From the NCBI RefSeq assembly GCF_004362745.1, contig NZ_SNXY01000007.1:124001-188000 (forward strand): a stretch of DNA of 64,000 bases. Reading direction: 5' to 3'. How positions within the stretch are numbered: position 1 is the stretch's first letter; each line of letters starts with the position of its first letter. A program made the position numbers and the translations under genes. The notes beneath the pieces are model-generated. The model saw nothing but the letters and a program-made list of their open reading frames with translations. It had not been told where the DNA came from and made no database searches. This document shows, in pieces, positions 17,511-26,632 of the stretch. Source of the DNA: Oharaeibacter diazotrophicus. Lineage in GTDB: Bacteria > Pseudomonadota > Alphaproteobacteria > Rhizobiales > Pleomorphomonadaceae.

Positions 17511-18047
17511 ATTCGTCGTCCGTTCCGAGCCGCCGCGCCGACCAAGGAAGGTCCGCGCATCAACCGTGAAATCCGCGTCCCGCAGGTGCAGCTGATCGGC
17601 GACGACGGCGCCAACCTCGGCGTCGTGTCGATCCAGGAAGCGCTCGCGTCCGCGGCGGAAGCCGGCCTCGATCTCGTCGAGATCTCCCCGAATTCGACGC
17701 CCCCGGTCTGCAAGATCCTCGACTTCGGCAAGTTCAAGTACCAGTCGCAGAAGAAGGCCTCCGAGGCGCGCAAGAACCAGAAGACCGTCGAGATCAAGGA
17801 GATCAAGCTGCGGCCCAACATCGACACCCACGATTACGAGGTGAAGATGAAGAGCATGCTGCGCTTCTTCGAGGAAGGCGACAAGGTCAAGATCACGCTC
17901 CGCTTCCGCGGTCGCGAGATGGCGCACCAGGACCTCGGCCTCAAGCTCTTGTTCCAGGTCAAGGAAGAGACCCAGGCGATCGCCAAGGTCGAGAGCGAGC
18001 CGCGTCTCGAGGGGCGCCAGATGGTGATGGTGCTCTCGCCGAAGTGA
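17511..18047 (+). CDS. infC: Translation initiation factor IF-3 (AUU start)
   Basis: IF-3 binds the 30S subunit and rejects non-canonical initiation codons. The 178-residue protein shows both domains: [17 protein letters not shown] near the N-terminus and, after the basic linker [15 protein letters not shown], the [16 protein letters not shown] domain. No ATG or GTG lies upstream of the conserved region. The frame begins at ATT 17511, nine bases after AGAGGAG, encoding (M)RRPFRAAAP, the usual rhizobial N-terminus. AUU initiation is the known basis of IF-3 autoregulation in E. coli, where IF-3 represses its own message. Confidence 0.95.
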   Translation: MRRPFRAAAPTKEGPRINREIRVPQVQLIGDDGANLGVVSIQEALASAAEAGLDLVEISPNSTPPVCKILDFGKFKYQSQKKASEARKNQKTVEIKEIKLRPNIDTHDYEVKMKSMLRFFEEGDKVKITLRFRGREMAHQDLGLKLLFQVKEETQAIAKVESEPRLEGRQMVMVLSPK

Positions 18048-18201
18048 GCCCCGGCCGCCGGCGTGGACGACGCGCGCCGGCCGCCACCCGTCCGATCGGC
18101 CGATCGCGCTCCGGTCGTGAGGATTTGGTAACCACAGCCGAACGAGAATCCCCGCCATCCGACGCGGCCGCCCGGCGGCCGCCTCCGCGCGAGGTGATTC
18201 G

Positions 18202-19557
18202 ATGTCGCTGTTCTCCCGCCGGCCGTTCGGCGCCGCCGCGGCCGCCGTTCTCGCCGGCCTCGTCTCGATGCCGCTCCCGGCCACCGCCGCCGGCATCCTG
18301 GTGCCCTACACCGGCGCCAAGCCGCCCGTCGTCGCCAAGGCGCCGACGACCCTGCGCCAGCGCCTCGTCGCCGTCGACCTCTCCTCCGGCGCCGCCGTCG
18401 CGGCGGGCGATCCCGAAGTCGCCGACGCCGCGGCCGCCGCCGCCCTCGGCGCCACCGTGCAACTCGACCTCCTGCCGGGCGTTTCGGTGACGCTGAAGCG
18501 CAAGTCGGCGAGCGCGGCCGTCGGCGGCGGCACGATCTGGACCGGCGTCGATCCGACCAAGCCGAACACCAGCGCCGTCCTCGTGGTCAAGAACGGCCGC
18601 GTCACCGGCTCCGTCCGCGTCGCCGGCAAGCCCTACGACATCCGCCCGATCGGCAAGACCCGCGCCCATCTGGTGCGCGAGATCAAGGTCGGCTCCGTCG
18701 GCGGGGTCGAGGCGGTCGCCAAGGTGCCGATCGCCAAGCGCATCGGCGGCGGCACGTCGAAGTCGGAGATCGGTGTCCTGATCGCCTACACTGACGCCGC
18801 CTGGGGCAACAACGACGACATCGAGGCGCTCGGCAATCTCGCGATCACGCTCGCCAACCAGGCCTTCGCCGACTCCGGCGCCACGATCAAGTACAAGCTC
18901 GCCGGCTTCTACTGGGCGCAGAACTACGACGAGACGCAGTACGTCGAACAGAACGCCGGCACGGACACCGAGTGCCCGTCCGGCAACGTCAGGGACCAGA
19001 AGACGCCGTTCGAGTACGACGTCAACCTGACGCATCTCCGGCTCGGCTGCGGCTATCTGAGCTACGTCGCCAAGGAGCGCGACAAGGTCAAGGCCGATCT
19101 CGTCGTGCTGGTGGTCGACCGCGGCGACGAAGAAAAACCGAACCCGCTGTGCGGATACGGCTACGGACCCGGCGTGGACGCCAAGAACAAGGCCGGCGCG
19201 GTCGACGCGGACTACGCCTTCTCCGTGGTGACCGCGAGCTGCATGGATCAGTCGGTGCTGACCGGCGTCACCGCCTTCAACCTCGGCATCTCCAAGGACC
19301 GCTACGTCACCACCTCGGACCTGCGCGACAACTACGCCTTCGGCTACGTCGACCTGATCGGCCGCTTCCGCGACCTGACTTCGGACAACGACCGCTGCAA
19401 GGCGGCCGGCGTGACGTGCAACTACGTCAACCTGTTCTCGAACCCGAAGAAGACCTACAACGGCCGGCCGCTCGGCGTCGCCGCCGGCCAGCCGACCTCG
19501 GCCGACGCGGTCCGCGCGCTCAACGAGAATGCCAGAACCGTCGCGCGCTTCCGCTGA
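18202..19557 (+). CDS. Secreted M12-like (reprolysin-type) pseudo-metallopeptidase
   Basis: The 451-residue protein has a signal peptide (cleavage near ATAA at 30), a propeptide-like region to ~185 and a domain like secreted bacterial reprolysin-type peptidases. Matching features are IGVLIAYTDAA at 190-200, LANQAFADSGA, the LCGYGYGPG segment, and a C-terminal block with YVNLFSNP, KTYNGRPLG and QPTSADAVRALNEN. Where the family has HExxHxxxxxHD, this protein reads GVTAFNLGISKD (355-366). His-Glu-His-His are replaced by Gly, Val, Phe and Lys, while Asn360, Gly362 and Asp366 are kept. It should not bind catalytic zinc. The role is unknown; binding or inhibition is conceivable. Confidence 0.7.
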   Translation: MSLFSRRPFGAAAAAVLAGLVSMPLPATAAGILVPYTGAKPPVVAKAPTTLRQRLVAVDLSSGAAVAAGDPEVADAAAAAALGATVQLDLLPGVSVTLKRKSASAAVGGGTIWTGVDPTKPNTSAVLVVKNGRVTGSVRVAGKPYDIRPIGKTRAHLVREIKVGSVGGVEAVAKVPIAKRIGGGTSKSEIGVLIAYTDAAWGNNDDIEALGNLAITLANQAFADSGATIKYKLAGFYWAQNYDETQYVEQNAGTDTECPSGNVRDQKTPFEYDVNLTHLRLGCGYLSYVAKERDKVKADLVVLVVDRGDEEKPNPLCGYGYGPGVDAKNKAGAVDADYAFSVVTASCMDQSVLTGVTAFNLGISKDRYVTTSDLRDNYAFGYVDLIGRFRDLTSDNDRCKAAGVTCNYVNLFSNPKKTYNGRPLGVAAGQPTSADAVRALNENARTVARFR

Positions 19558-19588
19558 GCCGGCGCCGACCGGCTCCCGCCTCGAGAAG

Positions 19589-19621
19589 GGCCGCGGGCGT
19601 CGTCCGCGGCCTTGCGCTTTT
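19589..19621 (+). terminator. Rho-independent terminator of the pseudo-peptidase gene
   Basis: GGCCGCGG (19589-19596) and CCGCGGCC (19604-19611) form a perfect 8-bp stem with a seven-base loop, followed by a pyrimidine-rich tail ending in four Ts at 19618-19621. It lies 32 bases after the stop codon. Confidence 0.75.
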
Positions 19622-19640
19622 CCCGGGCTTCCTGTAGAAG
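19612..19640 (+). promoter_or_regulatory. Candidate promoter of rpmI-rplT
   Basis: TTGCGC (19612-19617) and TAGAAG (19635-19640, preceded by TG) are separated by 17 bases, just after the upstream terminator. Transcription would leave a leader of about 205 bases before rpmI. L35/L20 operons are often leader-regulated, but I cannot identify a known leader fold here. The rest of 19641-19852 holds no gene that I can support. Confidence 0.35.
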
Positions 19641-19852
19641 GCGGCCACTTCGGGTCGACCGGCTCGGGGGCGGTTTTCCGTTCCCACGGGCATGCCGTGG
19701 CGGCCTCGAACGCTCAACCCCGGACCAGGACGGTGGTTTCCGCCACGGCGCCGCGAGGTGCCGGCGGGCCGCAGCCGTCGGGTCCGGACCATGACTGACC
19801 GGACGCCGCCCCCACGGGGAGCCGGGGTCCAGAACACTCGGAAACGAGCAAA

Positions 19853-20053
19853 ATGCCCAAGATGAAGACCAAGTCGGGCGCCAAGAAGCGCTTCAAGGTG
19901 ACCGCCAACGGACGCGTCAAGTCGGCCCAGGCCGGCAAGCGTCACGGCATGATCAAGCGGACCGCCAAGTTCGTCCGTCAGGCTCGCGGCACGACCGTGC
20001 TGTCGGAGCCGGATGCGATCATCATCAAGAAGAACTTCCTTCCCTACGCCTGA
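19853..20053 (+). CDS. rpmI: 50S ribosomal protein L35
   Basis: This 66-residue basic protein with the classic bL35 start [19 protein letters not shown] and the KRHGMIKRT segment is a structural component of the large ribosomal subunit. It is followed after 42 bases by rplT, the conserved infC-rpmI-rplT order. Here it is separated from infC by a secreted-protein gene and a terminator, so rpmI-rplT need their own promoter. Confidence 0.97.
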   Translation: MPKMKTKSGAKKRFKVTANGRVKSAQAGKRHGMIKRTAKFVRQARGTTVLSEPDAIIIKKNFLPYA

Positions 20054-20095
20054 TCGCGCGATCGGCAGGCATCCCATTTCCAAGGAGTACCGATC

Positions 20096-20461
20096 ATGGC
20101 GCGCGTCAAGCGGGGCGTCACGGCCCATGCCAAGCACAAGAAGGTCCTGAAGCTCGCCAAGGGCTTCCGCGGCCGTCGCAAGAACACGATCCGCACGGCC
20201 AAGGCCGCCGTCGATCGCTCGATGCAGTACGCGACGCGCGATCGTCGCGCCAAGAAGCGCAACTTCCGCGCCCTGTGGATCCAGCGCATCAACGCGGCGG
20301 TCCGCGAGGTCACCGGCGGCGAGCTCACTTACGCCCGCTTCATCGACCTGCTGGCCAAGACCGGCATCGAGGTCGATCGCAAGGTCCTGTCGGATCTGGC
20401 GATCTCCGAGCCGGCGTCGTTTGCGGCCCTGGTCGAGAAGGCCCGGGGCGCCGCTGCCTGA
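20096..20461 (+). CDS. rplT: 50S ribosomal protein L20
   Basis: The 121-residue bL20 protein has the long basic N-terminal extension [20 protein letters not shown] and the globular part [19 protein letters not shown]20 is an early assembly protein for 23S rRNA and in many bacteria represses its own operon by binding the leader. AAGGAG precedes the ATG. A very strong palindrome follows and separates it from pheS. Confidence 0.97.
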   Translation: MARVKRGVTAHAKHKKVLKLAKGFRGRRKNTIRTAKAAVDRSMQYATRDRRAKKRNFRALWIQRINAAVREVTGGELTYARFIDLLAKTGIEVDRKVLSDLAISEPASFAALVEKARGAAA

Positions 20462-20500
20462 GGCAGCGCGACTTCCAGGGCCGATCCCCGATCGGCCGTC

Positions 20501-20547
20501 GACGAAAAGAGGCGGCGTACCGGTCGGGTACGCCGCCTCTTTTCGTC
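20501..20547. terminator. Very strong bidirectional terminator after rplT
   Basis: A 20-bp perfect inverted repeat (20501-20520 with 20528-20547, extendable by one pair) contains AAAAGAGGCGGCGTAC and its complement. It therefore has a T-run (TCTTTTCG) on the plus strand and an equivalent run on the other. It lies between rplT and pheS and suggests pheS-pheT use a separate promoter. Confidence 0.9.
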
Positions 20548-20620
20548 TCGGACCACGTGGCGCGCCGCCCCGAGAACCGCTAGAACGCGCGCCTGGACCG
20601 ACAGGGAACCACCGATCGCC

Positions 20621-21703
20621 ATGTCCGACATCGAAACGCTGGAACGCGAGATCCTGGAGAAGGTCGGCGCCGCCGCCGACGAGGCCGCCCTCGAGGCGGT
20701 GCGCGTCGGCGCGCTCGGCAAGAAGGGCTCCGTGTCCGACCTCCTGAAGACGCTGGGCACCATGGCGCCCGACGAGCGCCGCACCCGCGGCGCCGCGATC
20801 AACGCCGCCAAGGAGCGCGTCGAGGGGGCGATCGGCGCCCGCCGCGACGTGCTGAAGAAAGCCGCGCTCGAGGCCCGCCTCACGCGCGAGACCGAGGACG
20901 TCACGCTGCCGGTGCGCCCCGGCCCGCTCGCCGCGGGCCGCATCCACCCGATCTCCCAGGTCGTCGACGAGATCACCGCGATCTTCGCCGACATGGGCTT
21001 CGCGGTCGCCGAGGGGCCGGACATCGAGACCGACTACTACAACTTCACCGCCCTGAACTTCCCGGCCGACCACCCGGCCCGGGAGATGCACGACACCTTC
21101 TTCTTCGAGCCGAAGGCGGACGGCTCGCGGCTCCTCCTGCGCACCCACACCTCGCCGGTGCAGATCCGCACCATGGAGAGCCAGAAGCCGCCGATCCGCG
21201 TGGTGATCCCCGGCCGGACTTACCGCTGCGATTCGGACGCGACGCACACGCCGATGTTCCATCAGGTCGAGGGTCTGGTGATCGATCGGCACAGCCACTT
21301 CGGCCATCTGAAGTGGGTGCTCGAGGAGTTCCTCAAGGCCTTCTTCGAGGTCGACGAGGTCAAGACGCGGTTCCGGCCGTCGTTCTTTCCCTTCACCGAA
21401 CCGTCGATGGAGGTCGACGTCGGCTGCCGGCGCTCGGGCGGCGAGATCCGCATCGGCGAGGGCGACGACTGGCTGGAGATCCTCGGCTGCGGCATGGTCC
21501 ACCCCAACGTGATCCGCGCCGGCGGCCTCGATCCCGACGAGTACCAGGGCTTCGCCTGGGGCATGGGCATCGACCGCATCGCCATGCTGAAATACGGCAT
21601 GCCGGACCTCAGGGCCTTCTTCGACGCCGACGTGCGCTGGCTGAAGCACTACGGCTTCCGGCCGCTCGACCTGCCGACGCTGTTCGGCGGGCTGAGCGGG
21701 TGA
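20621..21703 (+). CDS. pheS: Phenylalanyl-tRNA synthetase alpha subunit
   Basis: PheS carries the class II catalytic core that forms Phe-AMP and charges tRNA-Phe. The 360-residue protein has an N-terminal coiled coil, motif 2 ([34 protein letters not shown]) and motif 3 ([17 protein letters not shown]). It works as an alpha2-beta2 enzyme with PheT, encoded just downstream behind a DUF559 reading frame that begins eight bases after the pheS stop. Confidence 0.97.
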   Translation: MSDIETLEREILEKVGAAADEAALEAVRVGALGKKGSVSDLLKTLGTMAPDERRTRGAAINAAKERVEGAIGARRDVLKKAALEARLTRETEDVTLPVRPGPLAAGRIHPISQVVDEITAIFADMGFAVAEGPDIETDYYNFTALNFPADHPAREMHDTFFFEPKADGSRLLLRTHTSPVQIRTMESQKPPIRVVIPGRTYRCDSDATHTPMFHQVEGLVIDRHSHFGHLKWVLEEFLKAFFEVDEVKTRFRPSFFPFTEPSMEVDVGCRRSGGEIRIGEGDDWLEILGCGMVHPNVIRAGGLDPDEYQGFAWGMGIDRIAMLKYGMPDLRAFFDADVRWLKHYGFRPLDLPTLFGGLSG

Positions 21704-21710
21704 GGCGACG

Positions 21711-22331
21711 ATGACGCGACACGACATCTCTCCCAGGGCCAAGGCGAATGCCAAGCGCCTCCGGCGGGAGATGACGGTCGCCGAGGAGCGGCTCTGGCAC
21801 GAACTCAGGGCACGCCGCCTGTTCGGTACCGTGTTCAGGCGGCAGGTCCCGATCGGACCCTTCGTGGCCGATTTCGCCTGCCACGAGGTCCGTCTGGTCG
21901 TCGAGGTCGACGGCGACAGTCACGACTTGCCGGGCGCGGCGGCGCGGGACGAGCGGCGGACGGCGTTCCTGAACGCATCGGGATATCGGGTCGTCCGGTT
22001 CGACGACGCCGAGGTCCTGACGAACATGGAGGGGGTGCTCGTGGAGATCGGCGGCTACCTGCCGGGCTTCACGACCGACCTCGCGGTGGATCCCCCTCTC
22101 CCTGTCCCTCCCCCTCCAGGGGGGAGGGGACGCAGACGACGAATGGACGGAGCCGTGGCAGGACAGGCAGCCCGCAGCGACCGGAAGGGGCAGACCGCCG
22201 AACCCGGCGTTCCCTCCCCCCTGGAGGGGGGAGGGACAGGGAGAGGGGGTGACCCGGCCGGCCGGAAGCGCGGCGCCGACGTGCACGGACGGAGCGAAAC
22301 ACGCCGCCCACGCGGCCGAGGATCCAGACCG
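21711..22331 (+). CDS. DUF559 endonuclease-like domain, in frame with pheT and without its own stop
   Basis: The ATG at 21711 opens a DUF559 (very-short-patch-repair-like, PD-(D/E)XK fold) domain of about 115 residues. It has [32 protein letters not shown] and [11 protein letters not shown], with the acidic catalytic pattern D...ExD, and then [13 protein letters not shown]. After residue ~120 the frame enters a palindromic repeat translated as proline/glycine/arginine-rich sequence and reaches the pheT start with no stop codon. It may make a fusion, or be translated to a 1013-residue product inefficiently while pheT starts internally at 22332. DUF559 proteins are widespread; the cellular role of this one is unknown. 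Confidence 0.6.
22092..22249. repeat. Long inverted repeat with internally palindromic arms between DUF559 and pheT
   Basis: The 39-base arm at 22092-22130 (CCCCCTCTCCCTGTCCCTCC...) is repeated inverted at 22211-22249 with one single-base length difference in a C-run. Each arm also folds on itself through CCCTCC..GGAGGG. The ~80 bases between are ordinary. The pattern resembles the pyrimidine-rich palindromes dispersed between genes in Rhizobiales. Here it is read through in frame. Confidence 0.85.
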
Positions 22332-24752
22332 ATGAAGTTCACGCTCTCCTGGCTGAAGGACCATCTCGACACCGACGCGTCGCTCGACGACGTCACCGAG
22401 GCGCTGACCATGGTCGGCCTCGAGGTCGAATCCGTGACCGATCCCGCCGCGGCGCTGAAGCCGTTCCGGATCGCGCGCGTGCTGACCGCCGACAAGCACC
22501 CCAACGCCGACAAGCTGAAGGTGCTCACCGTCGACACCGGCGCCGGCGAGCCGGTGCAGGTGGTGTGCGGCGCGCCGAACGCCCGCGCCGGCCTCGTCGG
22601 CGTGTTCGCCGCGCCCGGGTCGCGGATCCCCGGCACCGGGCTCGAGCTCGCGGTCGGCACCATCCGCGGCGTCGAGAGCCGCGGCATGATGTGCTCGGAG
22701 CGCGAGCTCCTGATCTCCGACGACCACGACGGCATCATCGAACTGCCCACCGACGCACCCGTCGGCGTCCGCTACGCCGACTGGCGTGGCGGCTCGGATC
22801 CGGTGATCGAGATCGCGATCACCCCGAACCGGCCCGACTGCCTCGGCGTGCGCGGCATCGCCCGCGACCTCGCCGCCCGCGGCCTCGGCCGGCTGAAGCC
22901 CGACGTCGGCGACGCGGTCGCCGGCGCCTTCCCGAGCCCGATCGGGGTGGAACTCGACTTTCCCGCCGACGCGGCCGGGGCCTGCCCGGTGTTCGCGGCG
23001 CGGGTGGTGCGCGGCGTGCGCAACGGCGCCTCGCCGGGCTGGATGCAGGACCGGCTGAAGGCGATCGGCCTGCGCCCGATCAACGCGCTGGTCGACATCA
23101 CCAACTACGTCTCCTACGACCGCGGCCGGCCGCTGCACGTCTACGACGCCGCCAAGGTCACCGGCACGATCCGCGCCCGGCTCGGTCGACCCGGCGAGAG
23201 CTTCGTCGCGCTCGACGGCCGGACCTACGCGGTCGACGGCGAGATGTGCGTGATCGCCGACGACGCCGGCGTGCTCGGCCTCGGCGGCATCATGGGCGGC
23301 GAGCACTCCGGCTCGTCGGAGGCGACCGTCGACGTGCTGATCGAGAGCGCGTGGTTCGATCCGAACCGCACCGCCCGCACCGGCCGGCGCGCCGGCATCA
23401 ACTCGGACGCCCGCTACCGCTTCGAGCGCGGGGTCGACCCGGCCTTCGTGGTCGGCGGCCTCGAACTCGCGACCCGGCTGGTGCTGGAGCTCTGCGGCGG
23501 CGAGCCGTCGGAGGCGGTGGTGGCCGGCGCCGAGCCGGTGACGCGGCGGCGGATCGACTTCCCGCTCGCCGAGGTCAAGCGCCTGTCCGGCCTCGACCTC
23601 TCGGCGGGCCAGATCGAGGGCACGCTCGCGGCGCTCGGCTTCGAGGTCGAGGGCCTCGGCGACACCCGCGAAGTGATCCCGCCGAGCTGGCGGCCGGACG
23701 TGCACGGCAAGGCCGACCTCGTCGAGGAGGTCGTGCGCATCGCCGGCCTCGACCAGGTCAGGCCGACGCCGCTGCCGCGGCTGGCGTCCGTCGGCGCCAA
23801 GGTGCTGACGCCGATCCAGGTCCGCACCCGCCGCGCCAAGCGCACCCTGGCCGCCCGCGGCCTCGTCGAGGCGGTGACGTGGTCGTTCATCTCGGCCGAG
23901 CAGGCCGCCCTGTTCGGCGGCGGCGCGCCGGTGCTGAAGCTCGCCAACCCGATCTCCGCCGACATGAGCGACATGCGGCCGAGCCTGATCCCCGGCCTCG
24001 CCGCCGCGGTGAAGCGCAACGTCGACCGCGGCACGGCGGATCTCGCCCTGTTCGAGGTCGGTCAGGTGTTCGCCGGCGACCGGCCGAAGGACCAGACCAC
24101 GGCGGCCACCGCGGTGCGCCGCGGCACCGCCGGCGTCGACGGCGCCGGCCGCCACTGGGCCGGTTCGGGCGACGCGGTCTCGGTGTTCGACGCCAAGGCC
24201 GACGCGCTGGCGCTGCTCGACGCGCTCGGCTTCGACACCGCCAAGGCGCAGATCGTGCGCGGTGCGCCGGCGTGGTTCCACCCGGGCCGCTCCGGCACGA
24301 TCCAACTCGGCCCGAAGACCGTGCTCGGCCACTTCGGCGAGTTGCACCCGGCGGTGCTCGCCGCCCTCGACGTCACCGGCCCGCTGGTCGCCGCCGAGAT
24401 CACCCTCGAGGCGATCCCCGAGCCGAAGGCGAAGGCGGTGAAGTCGAAGCCGGCGCTCGCCCTGTCGGGTCTGATGCCGGTCGGCCGCGACTTCGCCTTC
24501 GTGGTCGACGACGCGGTCGAGACCGGGCGGATCGTCAAGGCGGCCGAGGGCGCCGACCGCAAGCTGATCGGCGCGGTCCAGGTGTTCGACGTCTACCGCG
24601 GCGAACACGTCGGCGCCGGCCGCAAGTCGGTCGCCCTCGAGGTGACGCTGACGCCGACCGATCGCACGCTCACCGACGAGGACATCGAGGCGGTGTCGAA
24701 GGCGATCGTCGGGGCGGTGGAGAAGGCCACCGGCGCGACCCTGCGTGGTTGA
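22332..24752 (+). CDS. pheT: Phenylalanyl-tRNA synthetase beta subunit
   Basis: The 806-residue beta subunit starts [15 protein letters not shown]. It contains the tRNA-binding OB domain (~40-150, [14 protein letters not shown]), the B3/B4 editing domain, the B5 domain with [22 protein letters not shown], and a C-terminal anticodon-recognition (FDX-ACB) domain. The ATG at 22332 has GAGGAT nine bases upstream, supporting an independent start although the frame is open upstream through DUF559. The next gene overlaps its end by eight bases. Confidence 0.96.
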   Translation: MKFTLSWLKDHLDTDASLDDVTEALTMVGLEVESVTDPAAALKPFRIARVLTADKHPNADKLKVLTVDTGAGEPVQVVCGAPNARAGLVGVFAAPGSRIPGTGLELAVGTIRGVESRGMMCSERELLISDDHDGIIELPTDAPVGVRYADWRGGSDPVIEIAITPNRPDCLGVRGIARDLAARGLGRLKPDVGDAVAGAFPSPIGVELDFPADAAGACPVFAARVVRGVRNGASPGWMQDRLKAIGLRPINALVDITNYVSYDRGRPLHVYDAAKVTGTIRARLGRPGESFVALDGRTYAVDGEMCVIADDAGVLGLGGIMGGEHSGSSEATVDVLIESAWFDPNRTARTGRRAGINSDARYRFERGVDPAFVVGGLELATRLVLELCGGEPSEAVVAGAEPVTRRRIDFPLAEVKRLSGLDLSAGQIEGTLAALGFEVEGLGDTREVIPPSWRPDVHGKADLVEEVVRIAGLDQVRPTPLPRLASVGAKVLTPIQVRTRRAKRTLAARGLVEAVTWSFISAEQAALFGGGAPVLKLANPISADMSDMRPSLIPGLAAAVKRNVDRGTADLALFEVGQVFAGDRPKDQTTAATAVRRGTAGVDGAGRHWAGSGDAVSVFDAKADALALLDALGFDTAKAQIVRGAPAWFHPGRSGTIQLGPKTVLGHFGELHPAVLAALDVTGPLVAAEITLEAIPEPKAKAVKSKPALALSGLMPVGRDFAFVVDDAVETGRIVKAAEGADRKLIGAVQVFDVYRGEHVGAGRKSVALEVTLTPTDRTLTDEDIEAVSKAIVGAVEKATGATLRG

Positions 24753-25371
24753 ACCGGCGGCGGGGGCCTTCGACGGCCCCCGCCTCGCCCGCGCGAGTCT
24801 CGACGAGCAGGCGGCGGCGCTGCGCGCGATCGTCGCCGCCGATCCGGATCTCTCGGCCCTCGTCGCCGTGATCGCCGACCTCGGTCTGCCCGACGGCTGG
24901 CTGGTCTCGGGCGCGCTCTACCAGACCGTCTGGAACGTGATGACCGGCCGGCCGCGCCGCACCGGCATCAAGGACTACGACCTCGTCTACCACGATGCCG
25001 CCGACCTCGGCTTCGAGGCCGAGGACGCGGTGATCCGCCGGGTCCAGGCGGCGACCGCCGGGCTCGGCCTCGCCGTCGAGGTCCGCAACCAGGCCCGCGT
25101 CCACCTCTGGTTCGAGCGGCGCTTCGGTTTCGCCGTGCCGCCGCTCGGCTCGGTGGCGGAGGCGCTGGAGCGCTACGCCTCTACCACCCACGCGGTGGCC
25201 GTGCGGCGCGGGGCGGGCGGCCGGCTCGACCTGCTGGCGCCCTTCGGCCTCCGCGACGTCTTCGCCATGCACGTCAGGCCCAACCGCAGCCTGCCCAACG
25301 GCCCGAGCCACGAGGCCAAGGCGCGCCGGTTCCAGGCGGTGTGGCCCGAGGTCACGGTGGAGTGGTGGTGA
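24745..25371 (+). CDS. Nucleotidyltransferase-like protein (NTP_transf_6/DUF925)
   Basis: This 208-residue protein starts at a GTG inside the end of pheT. It matches the NTP_transf_6 family: GALYQTVWN at 56-64 is the nucleotide-loop equivalent and [10 protein letters not shown] supplies the two acidic metal ligands (D77, D79). A helical C-terminus follows with [11 protein letters not shown] and [11 protein letters not shown]. Members are believed to be minimal Pol-beta-type nucleotidyltransferases, but no substrate is established. The overlap suggests co-translation with pheT. Confidence 0.85.
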   Translation: MVEPAAGAFDGPRLARASLDEQAAALRAIVAADPDLSALVAVIADLGLPDGWLVSGALYQTVWNVMTGRPRRTGIKDYDLVYHDAADLGFEAEDAVIRRVQAATAGLGLAVEVRNQARVHLWFERRFGFAVPPLGSVAEALERYASTTHAVAVRRGAGGRLDLLAPFGLRDVFAMHVRPNRSLPNGPSHEAKARRFQAVWPEVTVEWW

Positions 25372-25462
25372 TGCCGGGTCGGAGCGGCAAGGCGCCGGCG
25401 GGAACGCCCGGCCCTTTCGCTCGTTGCCTCCGAGGGGGTCCCCGGAACCAGCGGAGGACACC

Positions 25463-25639
25463 ATGGAAGGCTACGACATGATGTGGTTCGTGGCGGTGGT
25501 CGTCGGCACCATCGTTCTCGGTGCCGCCATCGCCTTCGGCATGATGCGCGCACGTCGACGGAGCGGCGCCGAGCATCTCGCCGCCGAACGCCGCACCCGC
25601 GCCAACTACCGCGCGGAGGATCTCGCCGACCGGCCGTGA
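25463..25639 (+). CDS. Small single-span membrane protein
   Basis: This 58-residue protein starts at the ATG at 25463 with GGAGGA five bases upstream. It has one membrane helix (MMWFVAVVVGTIVLGAAIAFGMM) and a highly charged, Arg-rich cytoplasmic tail (ARRRSGAEHLAAERRTRANY). No family is recognised. The good ribosome-binding site and codon bias argue that it is real. Confidence 0.65.
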   Translation: MEGYDMMWFVAVVVGTIVLGAAIAFGMMRARRRSGAEHLAAERRTRANYRAEDLADRP

Positions 25640-25656
25640 TGCCGGCGGCGCATTCC

Positions 25657-26520
25657 TCAGGGCGCCAGCAGCACCTGCGAGCAGGCCGGCGGCAGGTCCT
25701 TCAGCGCCAGCGGCGGCTTCGGCTTGGCGGGCTTCGCCGGCTTGGTCGGCTCCTCCGGCGGCTTGAACCAGCCGTCGAGTTCGGCGCCGCAGCCGTCGCC
25801 CGGCGGCGGCGGATCCTGCGGCTTGCAGGCCGGATCACTGGCGGGGCACTGCAGGCGGACGTGGAAGTGGAAGTCGTGGCCCCACCACGGCCGCACCGTA
25901 CGCAGCCAGCCGCGGTCGCCGGAGGCGCGTTCGCACAGCGCCTTCTTGATCGCCGGGTTGACGAAGATGCGCGCGACCTCGGGCTGGGAGGCGGCGAGCT
26001 TCAGGATCGCCAGCTGGCGCTTGCCGAAGATCTTCGGATCGACCGACTTGCCGTCGGGGCCGAGCATCGATGTCGCGCTCATGGTCTCGCGCTCCTCGAC
26101 GGTGAGGGTGCGGTCGGGCATCGGCGTCAGCCAAATGTCGGCGTCGAGGCCGATCTGGTGGCTGGCGTGGCCGGTCAGCATCGGGCCGCCGCGCGGCTGG
26201 GCGATGTCGCCGACCAGGAGGCCGTTCCAGCCGACCTTCGGGGCCGCGGTGGCGAGGCGCTCCAGGAAGTCGACCAACAGGGGCGTGCCCCAGTTGCGGT
26301 TGCGCGACAGCCGCATCACCTGCCAGCTCGGGCCGTTGACCGGCAATGCGATCGCGCCGGCGAGACAGCCGCGGGCGTAGGAGCCGATCGAGCGCACCTC
26401 CATGGCGGCCGGCGTGCGCGCCGCCCCGAACAGCTGCTTGGCGGGCGTGTCGTCGGCCTGCGCGGCGCCGGTGGCGGCGAGGCCGAGCGCGAGCGCCACG
26501 GCCGGGATCGTCCTCGACAT
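25657..26520 (-). CDS. mepA: Penicillin-insensitive murein endopeptidase
   Basis: MepA cleaves D-Ala-mDAP cross-links in periplasmic peptidoglycan and is a zinc enzyme of the LAS superfamily (M74). The 287-residue precursor has a signal peptide (cleavage near AQA at ~22). It carries GHASHQIGLDADIW, which gives the first His and Asp ligands, and WWGHDFHFHVRLQCP, which gives the last histidines. Paired cysteines typical of the family are present. The C-terminus has a Pro/Lys/Glu-rich linker (PPEEPTKPAKPAKPKPP). The ATG at 26520 is used; GAGG lies nine bases upstream. Confidence 0.93.
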   Translation of the reverse strand: MSRTIPAVALALGLAATGAAQADDTPAKQLFGAARTPAAMEVRSIGSYARGCLAGAIALPVNGPSWQVMRLSRNRNWGTPLLVDFLERLATAAPKVGWNGLLVGDIAQPRGGPMLTGHASHQIGLDADIWLTPMPDRTLTVEERETMSATSMLGPDGKSVDPKIFGKRQLAILKLAASQPEVARIFVNPAIKKALCERASGDRGWLRTVRPWWGHDFHFHVRLQCPASDPACKPQDPPPPGDGCGAELDGWFKPPEEPTKPAKPAKPKPPLALKDLPPACSQVLLAP

Positions 26521-26632
26521 CGGTCCATACCTCGCTCGGGGGTGCCCTCCCGCACGACCATCCCCCCGGCCGATTGACAATCCCTTAACCATCGCCGACG
26601 GTCCCGCCGGTGCAGCGACGGGGGCGTCGGGA

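Noticed and set aside
21609-24608. A 999-codon open frame on the minus strand opposite pheT
   Set aside because: It is an antisense shadow of the high-GC pheT codons. Its composition (Arg/Gly/Ala/Asp/His-rich) matches no family and it lacks a ribosome-binding site.
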